NCBI RefSeq assembly: GCF_007713465.1
Contig: NZ_VMSG01000025.1
Location: 1 to 64,000 of the forward strand
Origin: Pseudomonas sp. H3(2019)
Lineage (GTDB): Bacteria; Pseudomonadota; Gammaproteobacteria; Pseudomonadales; Pseudomonadaceae
Length of the DNA stretch: 64,000 nucleotides
Reading direction: 5' to 3'
A model generated the notes under the pieces. That model had not been told where the DNA came from and searched no databases. It saw only the letters and a list, made by a program, of their open reading frames with translations. Below are positions 51,346-60,408 of this stretch, piece after piece (position 1 is the first letter of the stretch; the number at the start of each line of letters is the position of its first letter). Position numbers and translations under genes: made by a program.

Positions 51346-51792
51346 CTAAAGAGAAGGGCGGATCAGTTCGAGACTGAAGAGTTTACCGCTCAGGTAATCG
51401 TCGATACAGCGAATAATCAGCTCGCTGCGCCAGTGGTCGCGTTGTGCAAGGAGTTCGTCGCGGGTCAGCCATTTTGCGCCGACGATGCCGTCGTCGAGTT
51501 GATAATCGGGGTGGTGTTTCAACGCTTTGGCGGCAAAACACACGCGCTGGTAAGTCACGCCATTGCTTGGAGCGGTGTAAAGGTAGATGCCTACTACACC
51601 AGTGGCTTCAACGTCCCAGCCGGTTTCTTCGAGAGTTTCACGAATGGCGGCTTCGGTCAGGGTTTCGTTTGGGTCCAGATGCCCGGCCGGTTGATTGAGT
51701 ACCACGCGTCCGGCCTTGAGTTCTTCGACCATCAGGAAGCGGCCGTTGTCTTCGACGATGGTGGCGACGGTGATGTGGGGTAGCCAGGTCAT
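51346..51792 (-). CDS. Nudix hydrolase (NudJ-like)
   Basis: This 148-residue protein has a complete Nudix box, GHLDPNETLTEAAIRETLEETGWDVE (residues ~38-63), with the REx2EE metal-binding core. The sequence and the place before mnmA resemble NudJ (YmfB) of E. coli, a phosphatase for thiamin and nucleotide diphosphates. The substrate is not proven. It is the first gene of the Nudix-mnmA-hflD run and lies downstream of the idh terminator. Confidence 0.88.
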   Translation of the reverse strand: MTWLPHITVATIVEDNGRFLMVEELKAGRVVLNQPAGHLDPNETLTEAAIRETLEETGWDVEATGVVGIYLYTAPSNGVTYQRVCFAAKALKHHPDYQLDDGIVGAKWLTRDELLAQRDHWRSELIIRCIDDYLSGKLFSLELIRPSL

Positions 51793-51815
51793 GAAATTGC
51801 TCCTTCTGGTGTCAA

Positions 51816-51848
51816 AAACAGAAACCCCGGCACGGGGCCGGGGCTTCT
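51816..51848 (-). terminator. Rho-independent terminator of idh
   Basis: A CCCCGG/CCGGGG stem, extended by GAA/TTC after a mismatch, has a 7-base loop and is followed by TTTCTGTTTTTG on the minus strand, just after the idh stop. Confidence 0.75.
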
Positions 51849-51864
51849 TTGCATCCTTACAACC

Positions 51865-54090
51865 TTAAACCAGCGCAGCAATCGCCGCGTTGAAGGTGTT
51901 GCTTGGGCGCATGGCCTTGCTGATCAGCTCGGCGTCGGCGTGGTAGTAACCGCCGATGTCCACTGGCTTGCCCTGAACGGCGTTGAGCTCGGCAACGATG
52001 GTTGCCTCGTTCTCGGCCAGGGTTTTCGCCAGTTGGCTGAACTGCGCTTGCAGCGCAGCGTCTTCAGTCTGGGCGGCCAGGGCCTGAGCCCAGTACAGCG
52101 CCAGGTAGAAGTGGCTGCCGCGGTTGTCGATGTTGCCGACTTTGCGCGATGGCGACTTGTTGTTGTCCAGGAACTGGCCGGTGGCCTGGTCCAGGGTCTT
52201 GGCCAGCACCAGCGCTTTAGGGTTGTTGTAAGTAACACCCAGGTGCTCAAGAGAGGCGGCCAGGGCCAGGAACTCGCCCAGGGAATCCCAGCGCAGGAAG
52301 TTTTCTTCCAGCAGTTGCTGAACGTGCTTCGGTGCCGAGCCGCCAGCGCCGGTTTCGAACAGGCCGCCACCATTCATCAGCGGAACGATCGACAGCATCT
52401 TGGCGCTGGTGCCCAGCTCCATGATCGGGAACAGGTCAGTCAGGTAGTCGCGCAGTACGTTGCCGGTCACCGAGATGGTGTCCTTGCCTTCGCGAGTACG
52501 GGCCAGGGTGAAGGCCATCGCGTCGACTGGCGACATGATGCGAATGTCCAGACCGGAAGTGTCGTGGTCCTTCAGGTATGCCTGAACTTTCTCGATCACT
52601 ACGCCGTCGTGGGCGCGCATTGGGTCCAGCCAGAAGATCGCCGGGGTTGCGCTTGCGCGAGCGCGGTTGACGGCCAGTTTGACCCAGTCCTGGATCGGCG
52701 CGTCTTTGGTCTGGCACATGCGGAAGATATCGCCGGCTTCAACCGACTGCTCCAGCAGAGTGCGACCAGCGCTGTCGGAAACGCGAACCACGCCGTTTGC
52801 CTTGATCTGGAAGGTCTTGTCGTGGGAGCCGTACTCTTCGGCTTTTTTCGCCATCAGGCCAACGTTCGGCACGCTGCCCATGGTGGTTGGGTCGAAGGCG
52901 CCGTGCAGCTTGCAGTCTTCGATTGCCGCCTGGTAGATGGTGGCGTAGCAGCGATCCGGGATCACGGCCTTGGTATCGTGCAGCTGGCCGTCGGTGCCCC
53001 ACATCTTGCCGGAGTCACGGATCATGGCCGGCATCGAGGCGTCGACGATGACATCGCTCGGCACGTGCAGGTTGGTAATGCCTTTGTCGGAGTTGACCAT
53101 CGCCAGCGACGGACGAGCGGCGTAGACCGCCTGGATGTCCGCTTCGATCGCCGCTTGCTGCTCGGCAGGCAAGGCCTTGATGCGGGCGTACAGGTCGCCG
53201 ATGCCGTTGTTCAGGTTGAAGCCGATCTGTGCCAGCACGTCAGCGTGCTTGGCCAGGGCGTCTTTATAGAACTCGGCAACGATCTGGCCGAACATGATCG
53301 GGTCGGAGACCTTCATCATGGTGGCTTTCAGGTGAACCGACAGCAGCACGCCTTTTTGCTTGGCGTCTTCGATTTCTGCGGCGATGAAGCTGCGCAGGGC
53401 GTTTTTGCTCATCACGGCGCAATCGAGGATCTCACCGGCTTGCACGGTGGTTTTTTCTTTCAGGACGGTGGTGGTGCCGTCTTGAGCGATCAGTTCGATT
53501 TTCACGGCGTCAGCGGCGTCGATCAGGGCAGCTTTTTCGCTGCCGTAGAAATCGCCGGTGCTCATGTGAGCGACGTGAGACTTGGAGTCTTTGGCCCAGG
53601 CGCCCATTTTGTGCGGGTGCTTGCGAGCGTAGTTCTTGACCGACAGCGGTGCGCGACGATCGGAGTTGCCTTCACGCAGAACCGGGTTTACCGCGCTGCC
53701 CTTGATCTTGTCGTAACGGGACTTGGCGTCCTTGTCAGCGTCGCTGGTGACGGTTTCCGGGTAGTCCGGCAGTGCATAGCCCTGGGCTTGCAGTTCTTTG
53801 ATCGCGGCCTGCAGTTGCGGAACCGAAGCACTGATGTTCGGCAGCTTGATGATGTTGGCTTCAGGCGTGACGGCCAGCGCGCCCAGTTCGGCGAGGTGGT
53901 CGGCTACGGCTTTGTCACCCAATTGCTCGGGGAAGCTGGCCAGAATGCGCCCTGCAAGAGAGATATCGCGGGTTTCCACGGCGATATCAGCGGAGGCGGT
54001 GAAAGCCTCTACGATAGGCAACAGTGAATAGGTGGCGAGGGCTGGGGCTTCGTCGGTGAAGGTGTAGATGATCTTCGAGCGGTTGGGCAT
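51865..54090 (-). CDS. idh: Isocitrate dehydrogenase, monomeric NADP type
   Basis: This 741-residue monomeric isocitrate dehydrogenase is unrelated in size to the dimeric enzyme and converts isocitrate to 2-oxoglutarate with NADP. Landmarks are PNISASVPQLQAAIKELQAQGYALPDYPE, RKHPHKMGAWAKDSKSHVAHMSTGDFYGSEK and MELGTSAKMLSIVPLMNGGGLFETGAGGSAPKHVQQL. ATG 54090 starts the family N-terminus MPNRSKIIYTFTDEAPALATYS; the open frame to 54378 is not coding. It is transcribed away from the dimeric icd gene, so both isoenzymes sit back to back. Confidence 0.96.
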   Translation of the reverse strand: MPNRSKIIYTFTDEAPALATYSLLPIVEAFTASADIAVETRDISLAGRILASFPEQLGDKAVADHLAELGALAVTPEANIIKLPNISASVPQLQAAIKELQAQGYALPDYPETVTSDADKDAKSRYDKIKGSAVNPVLREGNSDRRAPLSVKNYARKHPHKMGAWAKDSKSHVAHMSTGDFYGSEKAALIDAADAVKIELIAQDGTTTVLKEKTTVQAGEILDCAVMSKNALRSFIAAEIEDAKQKGVLLSVHLKATMMKVSDPIMFGQIVAEFYKDALAKHADVLAQIGFNLNNGIGDLYARIKALPAEQQAAIEADIQAVYAARPSLAMVNSDKGITNLHVPSDVIVDASMPAMIRDSGKMWGTDGQLHDTKAVIPDRCYATIYQAAIEDCKLHGAFDPTTMGSVPNVGLMAKKAEEYGSHDKTFQIKANGVVRVSDSAGRTLLEQSVEAGDIFRMCQTKDAPIQDWVKLAVNRARASATPAIFWLDPMRAHDGVVIEKVQAYLKDHDTSGLDIRIMSPVDAMAFTLARTREGKDTISVTGNVLRDYLTDLFPIMELGTSAKMLSIVPLMNGGGLFETGAGGSAPKHVQQLLEENFLRWDSLGEFLALAASLEHLGVTYNNPKALVLAKTLDQATGQFLDNNKSPSRKVGNIDNRGSHFYLALYWAQALAAQTEDAALQAQFSQLAKTLAENEATIVAELNAVQGKPVDIGGYYHADAELISKAMRPSNTFNAAIAALV

Positions 54091-54594
54091 ATTCGGATTA
54101 ACTCTCTTCTTTGCTAAAGCGTGCGCAGAAACTCGCGGGGCGCCGGGTAAGCGCGTTCGTTCAAAGTCATCCATGAGCCGAATGTCGAGGTTTCTTCGCG
54201 GTGATGTTGGGTGCATCAGTCGAGCGTCAAGCGGGTGGACTGCGGTAACAGCCCGGCTTATCGGGCGGAAAATCTCGTTGCTATTTATCCAGGAGCAGGA
54301 GGCCCGCCGTCGTGACCCTGTGGTCAGCGGCGGCATTATACATAGGTAGCTGGCAATCTGCCGATGGTTCATATGCAACGAATCTCGTCCATTGGTCTAA
54401 AGGTCGCAGGGGCGCGTGCGGCGTAGAGTTGTTCGCCGTGCTTGAGTTTGGCGCTTTTCCCTTTGCTTTCAGGCTTGTACGTCGCGAACTGTGCGGCTTT
54501 GCGGCAGATCGATGGAACATAGGGTTTGCGTGCCGATTTAACTGGGGTACGCTCGGACGAAGCCAGATGTTCAATCCAAACAATGGAGTTCAGC
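54091..54594. other. Divergent idh/icd promoter region
   Basis: These 504 bp hold no gene I can support. On the minus strand a perfect TATAAT lies at 54340-54335, but no good -35 is 16-18 bp upstream; if used, idh has a ~240-nt leader. The icd promoter is not obvious by eye; GGAG lies 9 bp before its start codon. A GCCCG/CGGGC hairpin is near 54251. Confidence 0.5.
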
Positions 54595-55851
54595 ATGGGA
54601 TACAAGAAGATTCAGGTTCCAGCAGTCGGCGACAAAATCACCGTCAATGCAGACCATTCTCTCAATGTTCCTAACAACCCGATCATCCCTTTCATTGAAG
54701 GTGATGGTATTGGCGTTGATATCAGCCCGGTCATGATCAAGGTTGTCGATGCTGCTGTTAAGAAGGCTTACGGCGGCGAGCGCAAAATTTCCTGGATGGA
54801 AGTCTACGCCGGGGAAAAAGCGACTCAGGTTTACGATCAGGACACCTGGCTGCCTCAGGAAACTCTCGACGCAGTCAAGGATTATGTGGTTTCCATCAAG
54901 GGCCCGCTGACCACGCCGGTCGGTGGCGGCATCCGTTCCCTCAACGTTGCTCTGCGTCAGCAACTCGACCTTTATGTGTGCCTGCGTCCTGTGCGCTGGT
55001 TCGAAGGCGTGCCTAGCCCGGTCAAGAAGCCAGGCGACGTCGACATGACGATCTTTCGTGAGAACTCGGAAGACATCTACGCCGGTATCGAGTGGAAGGC
55101 CGGTTCGCCGGAGGCGACCAAGGTCATCAAGTTCCTTAAAGAAGAAATGGGCGTTACCAAGATCCGTTTCGACCAAAATTGCGGTATCGGCATCAAGCCG
55201 GTTTCCCTGGAAGGCACCAAGCGTCTGGCACGTAAGGCCCTGCAATACGTTGTCGACAATGATCGCGATTCGCTGACCATCGTCCACAAAGGCAACATCA
55301 TGAAGTTCACCGAAGGTGCCTTCAAAGAGTGGGCCTACGAAGTGGCTGCTGAAGAATTCGGCGCAACCCTGCTCGACGGCGGCCCGTGGATGCAGTTCAA
55401 GAACCCGAAAACCGGCAAGAACGTCATCGTCAAGGATGCCATCGCCGACGCCATGCTCCAGCAGATCCTGCTGCGCCCGGCTGAATACGATGTGATCGCG
55501 ACCCTGAACCTGAATGGCGACTACCTGTCCGACGCCCTGGCGGCTGAGGTGGGTGGTATCGGTATCGCGCCAGGGGCCAACCTGTCCGACACCGTGGCCA
55601 TGTTCGAAGCCACCCACGGCACTGCACCGAAGTACGCCGGCAAGGACCAGGTAAACCCGGGTTCGCTGATTCTGTCTGCTGAAATGATGCTGCGTCACAT
55701 GGGCTGGACCGAAGCGGCCGACCTGATCATCAAGGGCACCAACGGCGCAATCTCGGCCAAGACCGTGACCTATGACTTCGAACGTCTGATGGAGGGCGCC
55801 AAACTGCTGTCTTCTTCCGCATTCGGCGATGCGCTGATCTCGCACATGTAA
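54595..55851 (+). CDS. icd: Isocitrate dehydrogenase, dimeric NADP type
   Basis: This 418-residue enzyme of the TCA cycle has IEGDGIGVDISPVMIKVVDAA, RSLNVALRQQLDLYVCLRPVRW with Ser115 (the residue matching E. coli Ser113, target of the AceK kinase/phosphatase), and the NADP-binding GTAPKYAGKDQVNPGSLILSAEMMLRHMGW. ATG 54595 is preceded by GGAG. Phosphorylation of this enzyme is the usual switch that diverts isocitrate to the nearby isocitrate lyase. Confidence 0.96.
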   Translation: MGYKKIQVPAVGDKITVNADHSLNVPNNPIIPFIEGDGIGVDISPVMIKVVDAAVKKAYGGERKISWMEVYAGEKATQVYDQDTWLPQETLDAVKDYVVSIKGPLTTPVGGGIRSLNVALRQQLDLYVCLRPVRWFEGVPSPVKKPGDVDMTIFRENSEDIYAGIEWKAGSPEATKVIKFLKEEMGVTKIRFDQNCGIGIKPVSLEGTKRLARKALQYVVDNDRDSLTIVHKGNIMKFTEGAFKEWAYEVAAEEFGATLLDGGPWMQFKNPKTGKNVIVKDAIADAMLQQILLRPAEYDVIATLNLNGDYLSDALAAEVGGIGIAPGANLSDTVAMFEATHGTAPKYAGKDQVNPGSLILSAEMMLRHMGWTEAADLIIKGTNGAISAKTVTYDFERLMEGAKLLSSSAFGDALISHM

Positions 55852-55869
55852 GCTGATTTGCGCTGAATA

Positions 55870-55910
55870 AAAGACCGGCCGGCTCAAACGATGAGTCGGC
55901 CGGTCTTTTT
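55870..55910 (+). terminator. Rho-independent terminator of icd
   Basis: A 16-bp stem with one wobble pair (55871-55886 with 55892-55907) and a 5-base loop is followed by TTTTT on the plus strand. The cspD stop lies 22 bp beyond, convergent. Confidence 0.9.
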
Positions 55911-55931
55911 ATGCCTGAATGCCGGTTGGTG

Positions 55932-56195
55932 TCAGCTCAGCACGCGCTCGTGCTGGACAGTCGTTGCAGGCGCGGGCGCATTGGCCTTTACTGTAACTGA
56001 GTCGATGTTGATCGCGTGCAGGCCTTTGGGGCCCTGGATGATTTCGAAACTCACGGATTGGCCTGCTTTCAAGGTCTTGTAGCCGTCCATTTTAATGGTC
56101 GAGTAGTGGGCAAAGAGATCTTCGTCCTTGCCGTCCTCGTTGATGAAGCCATATCCCTTGGCATTGTTGAACCACTTGACCTTACCGCTAGCCAT
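55932..56195 (-). CDS. cspD: Cold-shock domain protein CspD
   Basis: This 87-residue cold-shock protein has RNP1 (KGYGFI) and RNP2 (LFAHYS) motifs at residues ~15-32, with a C-terminal extension typical of CspD. In E. coli CspD binds single-stranded DNA and inhibits replication in stationary phase and is a Lon substrate. AGAGGGA precedes ATG 56195. It is divergent from clpS, as in many gammaproteobacteria. Confidence 0.93.
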   Translation of the reverse strand: MASGKVKWFNNAKGYGFINEDGKDEDLFAHYSTIKMDGYKTLKAGQSVSFEIIQGPKGLHAINIDSVTVKANAPAPATTVQHERVLS

Positions 56196-56418
56196 GCTCA
56201 TATCCCTCTGCAACAGACTCCATCACTGGAGTATCATCCAGTTAATCCGCATCAACCCTGAAATGGGGTTGACCGTGCGGACCTTTTTTACCCACCGTGG
56301 GCTCTATTGGTTGTAACACTGATTTGCCGATAGTCAAGGTGACCAAGCAGTCGGGGTTGAAAAGCTCTGGGGCCGCCCCCACCACTGTATTCAGCTCAAC
56401 TAACGAACCTTTCTTTCC

Positions 56419-56781
56419 ATGCATGCTATCAGCCAGATTCGACTAACATTCAATCAGGATCGCCCTGATTTACACGACGACGATTCCGCAGGCATTGCTG
56501 TACAGGAGGCTAAGCCTGCGTTACAGGCGCCGCCGATGTACAAGGTGGTTTTGTTCAATGATGACTACACACCGATGGATTTCGTCGTCGAAGTGCTCGA
56601 GGTGTTTTTTAACCTGAATCGCGAGCTGGCGACCAAGGTCATGCTGGCCGTTCACACAGAAGGACGGGCAGTATGTGGAGTGTTTACCCGCGACATCGCC
56701 GAGACCAAGGCCATGCAGGTCAACCAGTACGCCAGGGAAAGCCAGCATCCGCTACTCTGTGAAATCGAGAAGGACGGTTAA
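56419..56781 (+). CDS. clpS: ATP-dependent Clp protease adaptor ClpS
   Basis: This 120-residue N-recognin delivers proteins with Leu, Phe, Tyr or Trp at the N-terminus to ClpAP. The conserved core is PPMYKVVLFNDDYTPMDFVVEVLEVFF (residues ~36-62), which binds the N-degron, preceded by a flexible N-terminal tail needed to deliver substrate to ClpA. There is no strong ribosome-binding site before ATG 56419; a second ATG lies at 56423 in another frame. clpA starts 29 bp after its stop. Confidence 0.95.
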   Translation: MHAISQIRLTFNQDRPDLHDDDSAGIAVQEAKPALQAPPMYKVVLFNDDYTPMDFVVEVLEVFFNLNRELATKVMLAVHTEGRAVCGVFTRDIAETKAMQVNQYARESQHPLLCEIEKDG

Positions 56782-56810
56782 CGCCGACCACTTGGGTATG
56801 AGGTGAAGCT

Positions 56811-59081
56811 ATGTTAAACCGCGAGCTCGAAGTCACCCTCAATCTCGCCTTCAAGGAGGCGCGTTCGAAACGTCATGAATTCATGACCGTCGAACACCTC
56901 CTGTTGGCTCTATTGGATAATGAGGCAGCCGCCACCGTTTTGCGTGCCTGCGGCGCAAACCTCGACAAACTCAAGCATGACCTGCAGGAGTTCATCGACT
57001 CCACCACGCCTTTGATCCCCCTTCATGACGAGGATCGCGAAACCCAGCCAACCCTGGGCTTCCAGCGTGTACTGCAACGTGCTGTCTTTCATGTGCAGAG
57101 CTCGGGCAAACGCGAAGTGACTGGCGCCAACGTGCTGGTTGCAATCTTCAGTGAGCAAGAGAGTCAGGCGGTGTTCCTGCTGAAACAGCAGAGCGTTGCA
57201 CGCATTGATGTCGTCAATTACATCGCTCATGGCATTTCGAAAGTGCCTGGGCATGGCGAGCACTCTGAAAGTGAGCAAGATATGCAGGACGACGAGGGCG
57301 GTGAGTCTTCTTCTTCAGGCAATCCTCTGGATGCATATGCCAGTAACCTCAACGAACTGGCGCGCCAGGGTCGTATCGACCCATTGGTAGGGCGTGAAAT
57401 GGAAGTTGAGCGTGTCGCGCAGATTCTGGCGCGTCGGCGTAAAAACAATCCGTTGCTGGTCGGCGAGGCGGGCGTGGGTAAGACCGCAATTGCCGAAGGT
57501 CTGGCCAAGCGCATTGTCGACAATCAGGTGCCTGATCTGTTGGCCAATAGCGTGGTTTATTCGCTCGATCTGGGCGCGTTGCTCGCTGGGACCAAGTACC
57601 GCGGCGATTTCGAGAAGCGCTTCAAGGCGTTGCTCAATGAGCTGAAAAAACGTCCGCAGGCGATCCTGTTCATTGACGAGATCCACACCATTATTGGTGC
57701 AGGTGCCGCCTCTGGTGGTGTCATGGATGCTTCGAACCTGCTCAAGCCGCTGCTGTCGTCGGGTGACATCCGTTGCATCGGCTCGACCACGTTCCAGGAA
57801 TTCCGTGGGATCTTCGAAAAAGACCGTGCTTTGGCCCGGCGTTTCCAGAAGGTCGATGTGTCGGAGCCTTCGGTCGAAGACACCATTGGTATCCTGCGCG
57901 GTCTCAAGGGACGTTTCGAACTCCATCACAACATCGAATACAGTGATGAAGCCCTGCGCGCCGCTGCCGAACTGGCATCGCGCTACATCAATGACCGGCA
58001 TATGCCGGACAAGGCCATCGACGTCATCGACGAGGCGGGCGCCTATCAGCGTCTGCAACCAATCGAGAAACGTGTGAAACGCATCGAAGTGCCTCAGGTC
58101 GAGGACATCGTGGCGAAGATCGCGCGGATTCCGCCGAAACACGTCACCAGCTCCGATAAAGAGCTGCTGCGTAACCTTGAGCGTGATCTGAAGTTGACGG
58201 TGTTTGGCCAGGATGCGGCGATCGATTCCTTGTCGACTGCAATCAAGCTGTCCCGTGCGGGTCTGAAGTCGCCTGACAAGCCTGTTGGTTCGTTCCTGTT
58301 TGCCGGTCCTACCGGGGTTGGTAAAACCGAAGCGGCCCGGCAACTGGCCAAGGCGCTGGGGATCGAGCTGGTTCGCTTCGACATGTCCGAGTACATGGAG
58401 CGCCACACAGTTTCGCGTTTGATCGGTGCGCCTCCAGGCTACGTCGGGTTCGATCAGGGCGGCCTGCTGACCGAAGCGATCACCAAGCAGCCTCACTGCG
58501 TGCTGTTGCTCGATGAAATCGAGAAGGCGCATCCGGAAGTCTTCAACCTGCTGTTGCAGGTCATGGACCACGGTACGCTCACCGATAACAACGGGCGCAA
58601 GGCGGATTTCCGTAACGTGATCGTCATCATGACGACCAACGCCGGTGCTGAAACCGCAGCTCGGGCTTCTATTGGCTTCACGCATCAGGATCACTCGTCC
58701 GATGCGATGGAAGTGATCAAGAAGAGCTTCACGCCGGAATTCCGTAACCGTCTGGACACCATTATCCAGTTTGGTCGCCTCAGTCATGAGGTCATCAAAA
58801 GCGTGGTGGACAAGTTCCTTACCGAACTGCAGGCGCAACTGGAAGACAAGCGTGTACTGCTCGAGGTCACCGACGCTGCACGCAGTTGGCTGGCGGCCGG
58901 TGGTTACGATGCGACCATGGGCGCGCGACCAATGGCGCGCTTGATCCAGGACAAGATCAAGCGTCCGCTGGCGGAGGAAATTCTCTTTGGCGAACTGGCC
59001 GAGCATGGCGGTGTGGTGCACATCGACATCAAGGATGGCGAACTCACCTTCGAGTTCGAGACCACTGCGGAAATGGCCTGA
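56811..59081 (+). CDS. clpA: ATP-dependent Clp protease ATP-binding subunit ClpA
   Basis: This 756-residue double-AAA+ unfoldase works with ClpP. It has an N-domain (1-140) that binds ClpS, a first AAA module with Walker A GEAGVGKT (218-225), and a second with GPTGVGKT (499-506). The IGF-like ClpP-docking loop is expected near residues 615-620 (ASIGFTHQD). AGGTGAAG precedes ATG 56811. It is followed by a terminator. Confidence 0.96.
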   Translation: MLNRELEVTLNLAFKEARSKRHEFMTVEHLLLALLDNEAAATVLRACGANLDKLKHDLQEFIDSTTPLIPLHDEDRETQPTLGFQRVLQRAVFHVQSSGKREVTGANVLVAIFSEQESQAVFLLKQQSVARIDVVNYIAHGISKVPGHGEHSESEQDMQDDEGGESSSSGNPLDAYASNLNELARQGRIDPLVGREMEVERVAQILARRRKNNPLLVGEAGVGKTAIAEGLAKRIVDNQVPDLLANSVVYSLDLGALLAGTKYRGDFEKRFKALLNELKKRPQAILFIDEIHTIIGAGAASGGVMDASNLLKPLLSSGDIRCIGSTTFQEFRGIFEKDRALARRFQKVDVSEPSVEDTIGILRGLKGRFELHHNIEYSDEALRAAAELASRYINDRHMPDKAIDVIDEAGAYQRLQPIEKRVKRIEVPQVEDIVAKIARIPPKHVTSSDKELLRNLERDLKLTVFGQDAAIDSLSTAIKLSRAGLKSPDKPVGSFLFAGPTGVGKTEAARQLAKALGIELVRFDMSEYMERHTVSRLIGAPPGYVGFDQGGLLTEAITKQPHCVLLLDEIEKAHPEVFNLLLQVMDHGTLTDNNGRKADFRNVIVIMTTNAGAETAARASIGFTHQDHSSDAMEVIKKSFTPEFRNRLDTIIQFGRLSHEVIKSVVDKFLTELQAQLEDKRVLLEVTDAARSWLAAGGYDATMGARPMARLIQDKIKRPLAEEILFGELAEHGGVVHIDIKDGELTFEFETTAEMA

Positions 59082-59100
59082 TAGCCTCGCAACAAAAGCA

Positions 59101-59125
59101 AAAGGCGCCGAAAGGCGCCTTTTTG
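59101..59125 (+). terminator. Rho-independent terminator of clpSA
   Basis: AAAGGCGCC and GGCGCCTTT form a 9-bp stem with a GAAA tetraloop and a T-run, 20 bp after clpA. Confidence 0.9.
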
Positions 59126-59150
59126 CTGTCTGGCGGTTCTACCGTTAATT

Positions 59151-59259
59151 TATCGTTCCCACGCTCCTGCGTGGGAATGCAGCCAGGGACGCTCCGCGTC
59201 CCAAGAGCTGAACGCGGAGCGTCCGTAGAGGCATTCCCGCGCGGAGCATGGGAACGATC
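59151..59259 (-). repeat. ~110-bp palindromic repeat, copy F
   Basis: An element in the B/C orientation, with the first base changed (TATCGTTCCC) and a slightly diverged right arm. It lies between the clpA and infA terminators. Confidence 0.85.
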
Positions 59260-59272
59260 ATCGCGCACAAAC

Positions 59273-59297
59273 AAAAACGCCCGGCAGAGCCGGGCGT
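59273..59297 (-). terminator. Rho-independent terminator of infA
   Basis: A 9-bp stem ACGCCCGGC/GCCGGGCGT with a 3-base loop and TTTTT on the minus strand, 16 bp after infA. The stem is identical to that of the purB terminator. Confidence 0.88.
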
Positions 59298-59312
59298 CTT
59301 GTATTGACTTGA

Positions 59313-59531
59313 TTAACGAGCGCGGTAAGTGATCCGCCCTTTGCTCAAGTCATAGGGCGTCAGCTCGACGCGCACTTTGTCACCGGTAAGAATACGAATG
59401 TAGTTCTTGCGCATCTTGCCGGAAATATGCGCGGTTACGACGTGCCCATTTTCCAACTCCACACGAAACATGGTGTTGGGCAGGGTGTCGACGACAGTGC
59501 CTTCCATTTCGAAGCTGTCTTCTTTCGACAT
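59313..59531 (-). CDS. infA: Translation initiation factor IF-1
   Basis: This 72-residue S1-like OB-fold protein binds the ribosomal A site during initiation. The whole length is conserved: [76 protein letters not shown] sequence. GAGGG precedes ATG 59531; the longer frame to 59597 is not coding. Confidence 0.97.
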
Positions 59532-59642
59532 GCAGTAAAGCCCTCGGTATCCAATGAATGGCCCGGTGCAACTGCGCCAGGCAAAAGCGGCGTGCATTGT
59601 GCCCGAAAAGTGGGGTTTAAGCCAAGGGCTTTAGGGCTGAAC

Positions 59643-60350
59643 CTAGCTCAGTACCACCCAGCGCTGATTAATCAGCAGCTCTATGGGGCGATATTGGGTC
59701 TTGTAGTTCATTTTCTTGCAGTTTTTGATCCAGTATCCGAGGTAGACCGCGTCCAGCCCCAGGCGCCGGGCTTCGTTGATTTGCCAGAGAATCGCGTAAC
59801 GTCCCAGGCTGCGGCGATCTTCTTCGGGCTCATAGAAGGTGTAAACCGCCGACAAGCCGTTGGGCAGCAGATCCGTCACGGCGATCGCCAGCAGACGGCC
59901 TTCGAGGCGGAACTCATAGAATCGCGAAAACGGCAGGTCGCGGACCAGAAAGGTTGAAAACTGATCGCGACTGGGTGGGTACATGTCGCCATCGGCGTGG
60001 CGTTGTTCGATATAGCGCTGGTAAAGGTCGAAATATTCTTCGCTGAAACCCGGTTTGGCCGGGCGAACCTGCAGGTCGGCATTGCGTTTGAAAATACGTT
60101 TCTGCTGACGGTTAGGCGAAAATTGCGTAACGGGAATGCGCGCAGGCACACACGCATTGCAATTTTGGCAATGCGGCCGGTACAGGTGATCGCCACTGCG
60201 ACGAAAACCCATTTCCGACAGGTCTGCATAGACATGCACATCCATGGGCTGGCTAGGGTCGAGGAACAGCGTGGTGGCCTGTTCATCGGGCAGATAGCTG
60301 CAAGAGTGGGGCTGAGTGGCATAAAACTTGAGGCGCGCCAACTCGGTCAT
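59643..60350 (-). CDS. bpt: Aminoacyl-tRNA-protein transferase, Bpt/Ate type
   Basis: This 235-residue N-degron enzyme is related to arginyltransferase ATE1. The Cys-rich N-terminal part carries HCQNCNACVPARIPV (~52-66), and the C-terminal GNAT-like half has YAILWQINEARRLGLDAVYLGYWIKNCKKMNYKTQYRPIE. Bacterial Bpt transfers Leu from Leu-tRNA to N-terminal Asp or Glu, creating ClpS substrates. It lies between infA and aat, 58 bp after aat. Confidence 0.92.
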   Translation of the reverse strand: MTELARLKFYATQPHSCSYLPDEQATTLFLDPSQPMDVHVYADLSEMGFRRSGDHLYRPHCQNCNACVPARIPVTQFSPNRQQKRIFKRNADLQVRPAKPGFSEEYFDLYQRYIEQRHADGDMYPPSRDQFSTFLVRDLPFSRFYEFRLEGRLLAIAVTDLLPNGLSAVYTFYEPEEDRRSLGRYAILWQINEARRLGLDAVYLGYWIKNCKKMNYKTQYRPIELLINQRWVVLS

Positions 60351-60408
60351 GAATCAACCCTCGGGAATAGCTGTTCAATTAAGTGTAAGCCACGGCTGCA
60401 AAAGTCGC

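Noticed and set aside
51940..54027. 695-codon open frame antisense to idh
   Set aside because: Same reason: lies wholly inside a conserved gene, with low-complexity composition and no recognisable domain.
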